From contig OMYR01000061.1 of NCBI GenBank assembly GCA_900315335.1, positions 1-48,053 on the forward strand: a DNA stretch of 48,053 nt, read 5' to 3'. Every line of letters begins with the position of its first letter. The first letter of the stretch is position 1. Below are positions 1 through 8,011 of this stretch, piece by piece. Made by a program: the position numbers and the translations under genes. The notes below the pieces were generated by a model that saw only the letters and a program-made list of their open reading frames with translations, was not told the DNA's origin and searched no databases. This DNA is from an uncultured Bacteroidales bacterium. Its GTDB lineage: Bacteria > Bacteroidota > Bacteroidia > Bacteroidales > P3.

Positions 1-63
1 CACTTTGCGCACTTACTGACTTACCTATATATAAGTGAGTAAGTAAGCAAGACTAATAAGACA

Positions 64-109
64 GGTAAGTTGTACTATATATTTTTGATATATATAGTAC
101 ATCCTTACC
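64..109. repeat. Hairpin downstream of the HTH gene
   Basis: A perfect 11-bp inverted repeat (72-82 with 90-100, GTACTATATAT) is extended after a small internal loop by a 6-bp outer stem (GGTAAG 64-69 with CTTACC 104-109). It lies just past the stop of the minus-strand gene at 123-590 but has no T-run on that strand, so a simple intrinsic terminator is doubtful. The preceding 60 bases are rich in ACTTAC and GTAAGT motifs in both orientations. Confidence 0.6.
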
Positions 110-122
110 CTCCTGTGGCTTA

Positions 123-590
123 TTAAATTTCGGTAAATTCTTCAAGATTTTCAAAGGCTAATTCCTGTTGTCTTTCGTTGATTTCTTTGGTCTGCTGGCG
201 GATTTTTTCCATACGTTCTTCATAAGTTTTTACCCTTTTGATTACACCAGTTTGACTTATTCCCATTCTGTCGCCGATTTCACGATATGTCATACCCTCA
301 GAACGCATTTGCATTATATCGTTATAGTCTCTTTCTTTTTCCGAAAGGTCAGAGCCTGCTTTATTGATATTTTCAAAAGCGGTTAATTGTCCTGTATCCG
401 AAAAGATTAGGTTGTCGGAAAAGATTAGGTTATGGGCATATTTTTTCATTTCGTGCGAAAGGTAGTTACCCTTGACGATGCAGAAGAATTTTTTGTTGGG
501 CTGTGCAGTCAAATTCAGAACTCTCGGCTCATTTATCCCTACACTTAGAAGCAAAGCCTGTGAGAGTGCAGATGACGTTACGGCAGACAC
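123..590 (-). CDS. Unrecognised helix-turn-helix protein
   Basis: I do not recognise the family. The frame opens at a GTG (588-590), with an in-frame TAA nine codons upstream, and encodes about 155 residues. Residues about 102-120 (YREIGDRMGISQTGVIKRV) fit a helix-turn-helix, and the following 35 residues are highly charged and probably form a coiled coil. The N-terminal half has no domain I can name. The hexapeptide NLIFSD occurs twice in a row near residue 55 because of an 18-bp tandem duplication around 400-436. It sits alone at the window edge among inverted repeats, which hints at a plasmid or mobile-element origin, but nothing proves this. It may be an N-terminally truncated remnant. 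Confidence 0.5.
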   Translation of the reverse strand: MSAVTSSALSQALLLSVGINEPRVLNLTAQPNKKFFCIVKGNYLSHEMKKYAHNLIFSDNLIFSDTGQLTAFENINKAGSDLSEKERDYNDIMQMRSEGMTYREIGDRMGISQTGVIKRVKTYEERMEKIRQQTKEINERQQELAFENLEEFTEI

Positions 591-705
591 GATAAAACGT
601 GTAACATGCAGATTTTACCCGTCAGTGGCATTCAAAACAACTATGAAAGGTGCAACCCTTATGGAAAAAGATTTGAATATAGACCACGCTTAGACACCAA
701 TGGTT

Positions 706-739
706 ACACTCCCTCGAAATCCCAAACACGAGGGAGTGT
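706..739 (+). terminator. Strong hairpin followed by T-run, no obvious gene
   Basis: An 11-bp perfect stem (ACACTCCCTCG 706-716 with CGAGGGAGTGT 729-739) is followed on the plus strand by TTTATTTT, the form of an intrinsic terminator. No convincing plus-strand gene lies upstream, so it may end a small transcript or block read-through toward the minus-strand gene that ends at 766. Confidence 0.6.
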
Positions 740-765
740 TTTATTTTCTCTTGTGTGCAGTCGCA

Positions 766-2274
766 CTAAAAATGCCAGCCAATTGTGAAATATTGGTTGC
801 GGTTTTTGACCTTGCCCATATCGTCAATATCGGTGTTCATCATATTTGACAAACCGATTTTTTGGTAATACGCAATCATAAAATGACCGAAGCTCATACC
901 AATCGTATATTGCCAACCCCATTCGTAACGATTGAAAACGTCCCAATCAACAGACTCGTTATTTAATTTTGCCGACAAATTGTAATCGAAATAACCTCCA
1001 ACGCCATAATAAAACTCAAAGCCATAAGTTCCGACTGCAAGCAAAAATGTTAAAGGTACGCTCAAAACATCGCTTTTGAACCTTCCGTCGTGGCGATTGG
1101 CATAAGCACGCTCGTAGTTAGCATCCAAACGCAAAGCAAAGCTCCTTGACATCTGATATTTGAAAAACAAACCGGCAGAATAAGACATAGCGGCTTTACC
1201 GGTCATATATTTGTTGGAAGAGTAATAGTGTTTGTTGCTACCAATCATCAAATTGAGACCAAAATAACTCTTATTGCGACCGCCCGAAAGGTCATCAAAA
1301 AGATTTGGGTCGCCAAGCGTGGTTTGCGGAAGAATTTCCACGTCAGCCTTATCAAAAGCAGTAATAACCTTTATCATTTGGTCGGTAATCTGTGTCATCA
1401 AATCATAATTCAAACTATCGGCGTTATCACTATAATAGTCCATTACATCACCATTGACATAGATTGAAGGATACTGATAATATTCATCATAATCCGCCGT
1501 TGTAGATAAATCGACGTCTTGCAAAAGCACCGGTTGAAGAATTTTGCTTGCATCTTTGATTCGGCTGCTAACCGTGTAAGTATATTGTCCGCTGCCATTC
1601 TCTTCATCGATATAGCCAAGATTGTCCATACCGAATATTAACTCTATCTTTTTCAGATTGGTCTTGTGAGTAAAATATTCTATATCGTAGTACAATGAAG
1701 GCGTTGCTTGAAACATTATTATCAAGTTTTTATTCAAAAGGCTTGGATTTTTAACAAAATAACGTGCTATTTCCAACGCAGCGGCACAGCCTGAGGCTTG
1801 GTAATTAGCCGAATTTTTGATTACCTCATAGTTTTTTATGGTATCGACACCTGCTCCGTTGTAATCTACATTCAAAAGAGTGTATAAAGTATCCTTTGCA
1901 GGGTTATTACCTTTCAAAACAACATAAAAGTTCTTAAATGTTTTATCCTTATTATTCTCACTGTCCTCCAATAATGATGTATAATCTATTGCGGTATCCG
2001 TTTTTGAGAGTTCTTCATAATAGTCAAGCCAATCCGAAACTTTTATATCGTAATCCATAGGCTGCAAGCCCATATCTTTCAACTGCTGTTTGATGTACAT
2101 TGCAGCATTATCCAATTCCTTTGTAAAGTAATCACGTCCTCGCATCTCGTCGCTCGCAAGTGTATGGACGTGTTTGGAAAGATTTTCTTTTGAAATGTTT
2201 TGTGCATTGACAAAAACACCGATTGTTAAACAAAGTGCCAACAGCACAGATGTTCTTTGTAATTTAATACTCAT
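766..2274 (-). CDS. Catalytically degenerate M28 peptidase-like domain fused to an outer-membrane beta-barrel
   Basis: The protein has 502 residues with a signal peptide ending near residue 24 (VNAQ). Residues about 30-310 follow the M28 aminopeptidase fold, including the LASDEMRGRDYFTKELDNAA opening, a QASGCAAALEIARYF segment and a GMDNLGYID segment. The zinc and catalytic positions look lost: the usual aHxDs is LNVDYNG, the Asp before ASG is absent (NYQASG), and the Glu-Glu pair is Thr-Pro (FQATPS). Residues about 330-502 are alternating aromatic beta-strands ending in FTIGWHF, typical of an outer-membrane barrel. It ends a tight three-gene unit, 18 bp after the S41 gene. A non-enzymatic binding or scaffold role is my inference. 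Confidence 0.7.
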   Translation of the reverse strand: MSIKLQRTSVLLALCLTIGVFVNAQNISKENLSKHVHTLASDEMRGRDYFTKELDNAAMYIKQQLKDMGLQPMDYDIKVSDWLDYYEELSKTDTAIDYTSLLEDSENNKDKTFKNFYVVLKGNNPAKDTLYTLLNVDYNGAGVDTIKNYEVIKNSANYQASGCAAALEIARYFVKNPSLLNKNLIIMFQATPSLYYDIEYFTHKTNLKKIELIFGMDNLGYIDEENGSGQYTYTVSSRIKDASKILQPVLLQDVDLSTTADYDEYYQYPSIYVNGDVMDYYSDNADSLNYDLMTQITDQMIKVITAFDKADVEILPQTTLGDPNLFDDLSGGRNKSYFGLNLMIGSNKHYYSSNKYMTGKAAMSYSAGLFFKYQMSRSFALRLDANYERAYANRHDGRFKSDVLSVPLTFLLAVGTYGFEFYYGVGGYFDYNLSAKLNNESVDWDVFNRYEWGWQYTIGMSFGHFMIAYYQKIGLSNMMNTDIDDMGKVKNRNQYFTIGWHF

Positions 2275-2292
2275 AATATTTTGTATTTATTG

Positions 2293-3609
2293 TTAATTTT
2301 TAATTTGTCGCATCATTTCGGCTTGCTCTATCGATATTTCCTCGTAAGGATTATATATTTTGTATTCGATATCAGGCACAACTCCCTTTGTTTTGTTTTC
2401 GCCAACGTTTTTAATAAAACCCGTTGCACACATAAACATAAATTTCGATTTTGGCAGAGTCAAAAGTATGGGATCGGTATAAACGGCTTTAATTTGACAC
2501 TCCTCTCCTATTATTGTTGATTTCCTATAAGTTTGCAGTTGCGAAGCCAAAGTACTTGCTGCCGAAAAAGATTTGCGTGATTGTATTACAAACACCTCAC
2601 CTTTGAATTTGTTTTTAACATCTCTTGCCGTGAAATATTGGCGTTGTTGATGATAATTGCCGTCTGCCACTAATGGCACAGGACCACGCTGAGAACGCCG
2701 TTTTGCCGATTGCTTTACAACCAAATCCCACAAAACTTTTCTTGTTTCATCGGTTACCAAATAACTTAACAGATGTTCTTCAAAGGCAATCAGTCCTCCG
2801 TTGTTGCAAGTCAAATCTAAATAAAGCCGATTTATATTCTTTTGTTTTAGTGTGTCGAAAACATTATCTACATATTTTGTATAAGCAATATAATCCTTAA
2901 CTTTCTTGGGAAGAAAACTATTTATCTCAAACACGGCAATGCTTTGCAAACTATCGACACTCAAATGAAAAGTTCGCTTACCCTTAACATCATCTTTGGC
3001 TTTGTTGGGAGCGATTTTCATAGTCTGGATATTTTTGCCTTGTGTGGTATAAGAGAAATTCAATGTGTCCGAACAAAAATGATTTGCAATATAAAGCGTC
3101 AGCATATCGTAGAAATTGTAGTCTTCGCTCAATTCCACAAGATTTTTACACGAAAAGAAATAATCTTCTATCTGATGAGTGGAAACATCATTGACCGCAA
3201 CAAGACTACAAATCATACTGTCTTTATCATAAAACGTAACAACCCCGCCTTGCATATCAAAACGAGGAAAACTATACGTTACGTTCGCGTTTTGCTTCAA
3301 CATCTTTTTTGAACCTCTGATGTTAGTGTGCAAATCGGTGTATTTATTAAAAGAAGATATATGCAAGAAAAACTCTTGCTTGGTAAGAGGTTTATCTATT
3401 AAGTGTTTAAGGCTGTCTATCTTGTTTTGAAATTCTTGCTCGCTAAGTACGAGATACGGATTAGGGTGTATTTGCTGCAAATTAGAGTAATAATAATCTA
3501 TATCAGCGTGCATATCCTTTACGCTAAGCACTTTGTTTTTGTCTTGTGCGATACTGCAAAAACTTAATGCAAGAACAACAAATAAAACAGATACCTTAAA
3601 ACATTTCAT
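2293..3609 (-). CDS. S41-family periplasmic peptidase
   Basis: The 438-residue product has a cleavable signal peptide (residues about 1-21, ending CSIAQ). The N-terminal helical region contains the QIHPNPY motif common in Bacteroidota S41 (C-terminal processing/tricorn-like) peptidases. LYLDLTCNNGG resembles the oxyanion-side strand, and KSFSAAS at about residue 350 supplies the candidate nucleophilic serine. No PDZ domain is obvious. The start codon directly abuts the stop of the upstream 158-residue gene (3609/3610), implying translational coupling, and the barrel-fusion gene follows 18 bp later. Substrate unknown. Confidence 0.8.
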   Translation of the reverse strand: MKCFKVSVLFVVLALSFCSIAQDKNKVLSVKDMHADIDYYYSNLQQIHPNPYLVLSEQEFQNKIDSLKHLIDKPLTKQEFFLHISSFNKYTDLHTNIRGSKKMLKQNANVTYSFPRFDMQGGVVTFYDKDSMICSLVAVNDVSTHQIEDYFFSCKNLVELSEDYNFYDMLTLYIANHFCSDTLNFSYTTQGKNIQTMKIAPNKAKDDVKGKRTFHLSVDSLQSIAVFEINSFLPKKVKDYIAYTKYVDNVFDTLKQKNINRLYLDLTCNNGGLIAFEEHLLSYLVTDETRKVLWDLVVKQSAKRRSQRGPVPLVADGNYHQQRQYFTARDVKNKFKGEVFVIQSRKSFSAASTLASQLQTYRKSTIIGEECQIKAVYTDPILLTLPKSKFMFMCATGFIKNVGENKTKGVVPDIEYKIYNPYEEISIEQAEMMRQIKN

Positions 3610-4086
3610 TTATTTAAGGGAATTTTCGTCTGCCACATCGATATCGTCCAATGAAGTAAAATCGGCTTCTACCATATCTTCTTTCGCAACAGCTTCTTCA
3701 ATGGAATCCAATGATTCGTAATCTCCGTGGTTTAGACGAAATGTTTTAGCACCTCTACCCTCTTGTTCGACCTCATCAAGTCCCGAAATATCGTCTTGAC
3801 TATTTTTGCTTTCGCCCAGCATTTCTTTATCAAATTCATCATCCGTCATCTTGGTATCGACACGCATATCTATTTTCACCATATAGATACTCGTTTCTGT
3901 TTCCAATGGAACGACAAACATAGGAGTACCGTCCGGACGAGTTACGGTCTTAACATAATCCATAAAACCGTCTTCGTATTTTTCTTCAAAGAGTTCTTTA
4001 TCTGCTTCCGGTAGTTTATCATAACTGATGATTAGTTTTTTTTTTGTATTATCCGGTGTCGTCTTTTTCTTCTTAGTAGTTGCCAT
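3610..4086 (-). CDS. Conserved-looking hypothetical cytoplasmic protein, acidic
   Basis: The protein has 158 residues, no signal peptide and no membrane segment. A Lys-rich N-terminus (residues 1-18) is followed by a compact region with the phrase YDKLPEADKELFEEKY and a VPLETETSIYMVKIDMRVD strand region. A long acidic, probably disordered tail makes up the rest. I do not recognise a function. It is the first gene of a unit with the S41 peptidase and the barrel fusion; its stop codon touches the ATG of the peptidase. Confidence 0.65.
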   Translation of the reverse strand: MATTKKKKTTPDNTKKKLIISYDKLPEADKELFEEKYEDGFMDYVKTVTRPDGTPMFVVPLETETSIYMVKIDMRVDTKMTDDEFDKEMLGESKNSQDDISGLDEVEQEGRGAKTFRLNHGDYESLDSIEEAVAKEDMVEADFTSLDDIDVADENSLK

Positions 4087-4155
4087 AATAAATTTGCTTA
4101 ATTTTTTTGCAATATTAAAGAGTTTTTTTCTTTTATGGTCAATTTTACAAAAAAA

Positions 4156-4186
4156 AAATCAGGAAAAAATTTTAATTTCCTGATTT
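4156..4186 (-). terminator. Intrinsic terminator after the anti-sigma gene
   Basis: Stem AAATCAGGAAA (4156-4166) with TTTCCTGATTT (4176-4186). On the minus strand it is followed by a run of T residues. It lies about 25 bp past the anti-sigma gene stop and before the promoter region of the 158-residue gene. Confidence 0.8.
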
Positions 4187-4211
4187 CCAAAACTAAAAAA
4201 TATGGGTAAGA

Positions 4212-5105
4212 TTATTCAATTATAGTTATCACACCTTGAAAAGTCTTTTCAAAGCCTTGATTTCTTATGACAAGATTGTAAAAATACGTTCCGTTTTCCA
4301 AATTTTGCGGACAAAATTCATTATTATAGTTACGCTTTTGATACACAACCTTATTGTTTCTATTGTAAATGACAAGCATATTATCACGATAGTCTTCTAT
4401 ATGCTGAATAGCAAAACAATCGTTGATGCCGTCACCGTTAGGAGTTATAACATTAGGTATAAGAATTTTTATTTCATATTTGGAATTTGTTCGCTGCGAA
4501 TTGTGTTGTTCCTTAGGGGAAGTCGTATTAGGATTATTAGGCATTGTCTTAGTATTTAGCACAACGGAATTAGGCGTTTGAGTTGCTATCATTTCAGGAG
4601 TAGAAACAATGTTTTGAGTAGAATAAGACATATTTGTATTTGCAGTATCTATATCAAAATCAACCGAAGGCATAACATTAGAAGTAGTTGTGGAATCGTT
4701 CTTTGCACTTTGCTGTAATTTGTTATCGGAAGCCGTATTATCAGTGTGAGTAATTATTTTATCGGTGTTTAACACTAATTTATCAGTGTGAGTGATTATT
4801 TTATTTTTATCGGTATTCGTTTTTTCGTTTGCATTATTGACTATAACAACCGCTGCAATTGTCGAAGCAACAACCACACTCGCAACAGACACAAGGGTTG
4901 CGGCTTTCATTCCTTTGACAGCGGAGGCAATTTTGTTAAACAAACCTTTGCCGCCATTAGTAGAGATATTGCCGCTTTGAGAATTTGCCGAATTGTTGCC
5001 ACCGTTCTTGAATGAAATTCTATTGTTCAATTCATTCCAAAGCGATGAATCAACCGGCATTTCGCTGTTTTGTAAATTATTCTTGAATATATCTTCTATC
5101 TTCAT
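4212..5105 (-). CDS. Anti-sigma-like membrane protein with C-terminal CHU_C (gliding-associated) domain
   Basis: The protein has 297 residues. Residues 1-32 (IEDIFKNNLQNSEMPVDSSLW) resemble the cytoplasmic N-terminus of Bacteroidota anti-sigma factors. A membrane segment lies at about residues 68-92 (TLVSVASVVVASTIAAVVIV). A Thr/Asn/Ser-rich periplasmic linker follows, then residues about 210-297 form a CHU_C-type domain (IPNVITPNGDGINDCF, LVIYNRNNKVVY, NGTYFYNLVI). It starts 4 bp after the ECF sigma gene, as expected for its antagonist. The linker contains three heptapeptides encoded by a 21-bp repeat array. CHU_C is usually at the end of T9SS-exported proteins, so its place on an inner-membrane anti-sigma factor suggests sensing of envelope or T9SS state. 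Confidence 0.75.
   Translation of the reverse strand: MKIEDIFKNNLQNSEMPVDSSLWNELNNRISFKNGGNNSANSQSGNISTNGGKGLFNKIASAVKGMKAATLVSVASVVVASTIAAVVIVNNANEKTNTDKNKIITHTDKLVLNTDKIITHTDNTASDNKLQQSAKNDSTTTSNVMPSVDFDIDTANTNMSYSTQNIVSTPEMIATQTPNSVVLNTKTMPNNPNTTSPKEQHNSQRTNSKYEIKILIPNVITPNGDGINDCFAIQHIEDYRDNMLVIYNRNNKVVYQKRNYNNEFCPQNLENGTYFYNLVIRNQGFEKTFQGVITIIE
4740..4802. repeat. 21-bp phased repeat array inside the anti-sigma gene
   Basis: Three consecutive 21-bp units (4740-4760, 4761-4781, 4782-4802) use the same words as the intergenic arrays, for example GTGTTTAACACTAATTT and CAGTGTGAGTGATTATTTT. Because 21 is a multiple of three they stay in frame on the minus strand and encode KIITHTD, KLVLNTD and KIITHTD. 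Confidence 0.9.
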
Positions 5106-5109
5106 AGTC

Positions 5110-5655
5110 TTAAATCCTGTCTTTTTCCAATTGCAATAAGTAGTTTCTAAGTTTGATTTTTGCTTTGTATATGGTAGTTTTTATTGTAGTCTTTTTCAAA
5201 TTCAATATTTGCGATATTTCATCGTGAGACATTTCATCGACAACCGCCATATTGAATATGGTTTTTTCGTTAGGCGTTAAAGTTTGCAGAGCATTGAGAA
5301 CATCGTTTTTTGAAAACCTTTCGGGATTATCTATCTCTATCTCGTTGTCCGCATCTGCGAAAGAATTATCTTCTTGCAAGAGAATTTTCTTTTGTTTTCG
5401 CATCATCTCCAAACAAGTATTAATCATAATTCTGTTAATCCACCCTTGCAGATTTCGATGAACGAAACCATCGATATTATCATACACAGCAATAAAACCG
5501 TCTATCATCGCATCTTGTGCATCTTGCATATTATTCAAATACCTATTGCAAAGAGCAAGCATTTTCGGGGAAAACATTTCAAACAAGACCCTTTTGGCAT
5601 CTTGGTTTCCTTGTTTGCAAAGTAAAATTATATTTTCTATCTCCTTGTCTTGCAT
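5110..5655 (-). CDS. ECF-family RNA polymerase sigma factor
   Basis: Starting at the ATG at 5655 (MQDKEIENI) gives 181 residues. A longer in-frame ATG at 5727 would add a hydrophobic 24-residue extension atypical of ECF factors, so I prefer the shorter start. Region 2 is visible (LFEMFSPKMLALCNRYLNN, DAQDAMIDGFIAVYDNI, WINRIMINTCLEMMRKQ). Region 4 has LTPNEKTIFNMAVVDEMSHDEISQIL with a helix-turn-helix. The anti-sigma gene follows after 4 bp, so the pair is probably one autoregulated operon; its regulon cannot be read from the sequence. Confidence 0.9.
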   Translation of the reverse strand: MQDKEIENIILLCKQGNQDAKRVLFEMFSPKMLALCNRYLNNMQDAQDAMIDGFIAVYDNIDGFVHRNLQGWINRIMINTCLEMMRKQKKILLQEDNSFADADNEIEIDNPERFSKNDVLNALQTLTPNEKTIFNMAVVDEMSHDEISQILNLKKTTIKTTIYKAKIKLRNYLLQLEKDRI

Positions 5656-5736
5656 CTTCAATACAATAATGAATAAGAAAACAGAAAGTAAGTCTGATAA
5701 TGAAGTTTTTTTGTCATTTTTCGGCAAAATAAATGA

Positions 5737-7980
5737 TTATTCCACCAAAATTTTCTTTGAATATGTTTTATTGCCAAATGTAAAGCACAAAATATACGTG
5801 CCTTTGGCTTCAAACTTATATGCAGTCGTCTTTGCTTTTAGCGGAATGTTTATTTTTTGATTACCACTAAGTGAATAGGCTGTAAGTGTTGTATTGTTAA
5901 AATCCTCAACTTCTATATTTACTACACTTTTCGATGGATTAGGATATATTTTTATGCCGTTGATTTCATTATTCGTTTTATCAATCAAGCCAACCATTTG
6001 TTTGTCTCCCTTTGCCATAACATAATCTCCTGCTGCCACAAAAGAAGTTTTTATATATCCTTTATTATTGTTAGGTATGGTAAATTCGATAGGTATCCAC
6101 TCACAATTAATATCTTTTCTGTACAAAAGAACAATAGAATCCTTACCAAGAAGATTATTCACCAATGAATTATCAAAACTGTTTGCACTGCCGTTTAACT
6201 CAAAATAAAGACTAAGTTCCGCTTTTTTGTCTTTCAAATCCTTTGTTTGTAATGTCCAATAATGATTTTGCGAAAGTTTCTCCACTCCGTATGGAAGTTT
6301 TTCTCCATTTGCACCCGTCCAATGTAAGATAAGACGAACAAAAGTAGTATCGTCTGCGTTTTCTATTTTGATTTTACCAAAAGCATTCGGGAAATTAATG
6401 GTTTTATCACTCTCAACAATAGCATCATTATTAGTTGTCAAACTCATTATTCTCTGATCGTAATCGCTAACCTCAACGCCATACATCGTTGTGTGTGGAA
6501 TATTTAATATGTTGTCGTATTGAGAATGATTGAACTTGAATTTGTAAATACCGTCTTCGCAATACATATTATAATCTATCTGTTTGTCGCCAAAAACCAA
6601 GCAATCGAAAAACGTTTTGAAGTTTTCGTCATTGGTGTATTCAGACAAAAAATCCCTGACCATTTGCGAAGAGTAATTCTTGAAAGCAAAACTATCCAAC
6701 ATTGCTTTTGCGGCAGCAAAAAATACCGAATCGCCAAAATAACCTTGAATAGTTTTAGCAACCATTGCACCCTTCTCATATACGGTTGAAGAATATGTCA
6801 TAGAAGAATCTATCGGTGTTACAGCCAACACACCTTCCTCCAATGGTAAGTGCTGCAATACATATTGGTGTTTCTGATGCCAATAATCTTTTTCCTTTTC
6901 TTTTCCATATATCTCCTGCAATGTCAAGGATGTTGTGTATGTCGTAAAACCTTCATTAAGCCACATATCCTCTGCCGTTAAGCATGTAGCCAAATTACCA
7001 AACCAAGAATGTCCCAATTCATGCACGATGTTACTTACTCCGTTAATCGAAGTATCCAAGACAGCCGAGCGAGCCACGCAAATATTATCCACATGTTCCA
7101 TACTGCCTTTCGGAGTAACGGTATATCCCACCCTATTGAAACGGAACTTACCGAAATGTTTCTCCAATGTATTAAACGCTTTTTCTATACCCGAAAAATT
7201 TTTCGCAATTTTGGCAGAATCCGACGGATATATGTATTTCACAACGAGAGGTATGTCATAATCGTATGTATCGCTGTGAATAGTTTTTTCATACGTAAAG
7301 AATTTTCCGATAGTCATACTTACCACATACGGAGCAACGCTTTGAGTAAGTTTGTAGTGGTATGTATCGAAATTTTCGTTTTCTTCCTTATCCACAAAAG
7401 CCCCACTGCAAAAAGCCTCTCTGTCTTTATCAACCGAAATATAGAAATCATAAGTTGCTTTGTCCGCAAAATCTTCGTTACATACGAACCAACTTCTGCC
7501 ATAAGAGTGAGGATAATCGTTAAAAGCCACGCTCATTGCATAGATAATATCATTATCATAGTGCAAACCGCCCCAAGCCATATAATTGTTCTCAACCGTT
7601 GATGAACCATGGTAATAAACAATGGCTACATAATTTTCATACATTCCAGCAGTGTAATCAGGCAAAGGAAAACGAACTTTATTTCCGTCGATAGTGAAAT
7701 TAGTTTTGTAAGGAGGGGTATTGACTTGCGTATTTCCCACAAAAACACTATCCACTACTTGATTTTGAAGAGAAAACTCGACAATATTATGCTCGTTGGT
7801 CTTCAAATCAAAATCAATTCTCGTATAACCGAAATGATGTTTAACACTAATATTATCAATATTAAGACTGATTTCGTAGTGTTTAACATCAATTTCGTCT
7901 GTTTGCACACCTTGTGCGTGAATACTCAAAACGCCAAGCGCAAAACAAATGATAGCAACGGCTTTTGATATACTTTTCAT
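5737..7980 (-). CDS. M1-family zinc aminopeptidase, secreted by T9SS
   Basis: The protein has 747 residues with a signal peptide ending near residue 22 (SIHAQ). The M1 gluzincin signature is complete: GSMEH at about residue 291 (substrate-binding GxMEN equivalent), HELGH at about 319-323 and NEGF at about 341. The conserved catalytic tyrosine is probably in TYSSTVYEKGA. The last 75 residues form a type A T9SS sorting domain (IYPNPSKSVVNIEV ... KTYSKKILVE), so the enzyme is expected at the cell surface or secreted, where it would trim peptides for a peptide-using anaerobe. It lies upstream of the ECF sigma gene on the same strand. Confidence 0.9.
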   Translation of the reverse strand: MKSISKAVAIICFALGVLSIHAQGVQTDEIDVKHYEISLNIDNISVKHHFGYTRIDFDLKTNEHNIVEFSLQNQVVDSVFVGNTQVNTPPYKTNFTIDGNKVRFPLPDYTAGMYENYVAIVYYHGSSTVENNYMAWGGLHYDNDIIYAMSVAFNDYPHSYGRSWFVCNEDFADKATYDFYISVDKDREAFCSGAFVDKEENENFDTYHYKLTQSVAPYVVSMTIGKFFTYEKTIHSDTYDYDIPLVVKYIYPSDSAKIAKNFSGIEKAFNTLEKHFGKFRFNRVGYTVTPKGSMEHVDNICVARSAVLDTSINGVSNIVHELGHSWFGNLATCLTAEDMWLNEGFTTYTTSLTLQEIYGKEKEKDYWHQKHQYVLQHLPLEEGVLAVTPIDSSMTYSSTVYEKGAMVAKTIQGYFGDSVFFAAAKAMLDSFAFKNYSSQMVRDFLSEYTNDENFKTFFDCLVFGDKQIDYNMYCEDGIYKFKFNHSQYDNILNIPHTTMYGVEVSDYDQRIMSLTTNNDAIVESDKTINFPNAFGKIKIENADDTTFVRLILHWTGANGEKLPYGVEKLSQNHYWTLQTKDLKDKKAELSLYFELNGSANSFDNSLVNNLLGKDSIVLLYRKDINCEWIPIEFTIPNNNKGYIKTSFVAAGDYVMAKGDKQMVGLIDKTNNEINGIKIYPNPSKSVVNIEVEDFNNTTLTAYSLSGNQKINIPLKAKTTAYKFEAKGTYILCFTFGNKTYSKKILVE

Positions 7981-8011
7981 AATTGCAATGTATTTATTTT
8001 TTAATATAATG

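Noticed and set aside
606-788. 60-codon plus-strand frame before the first operon
   Set aside because: It runs through a terminator hairpin into the end of the barrel gene and has no recognisable composition of a real protein.
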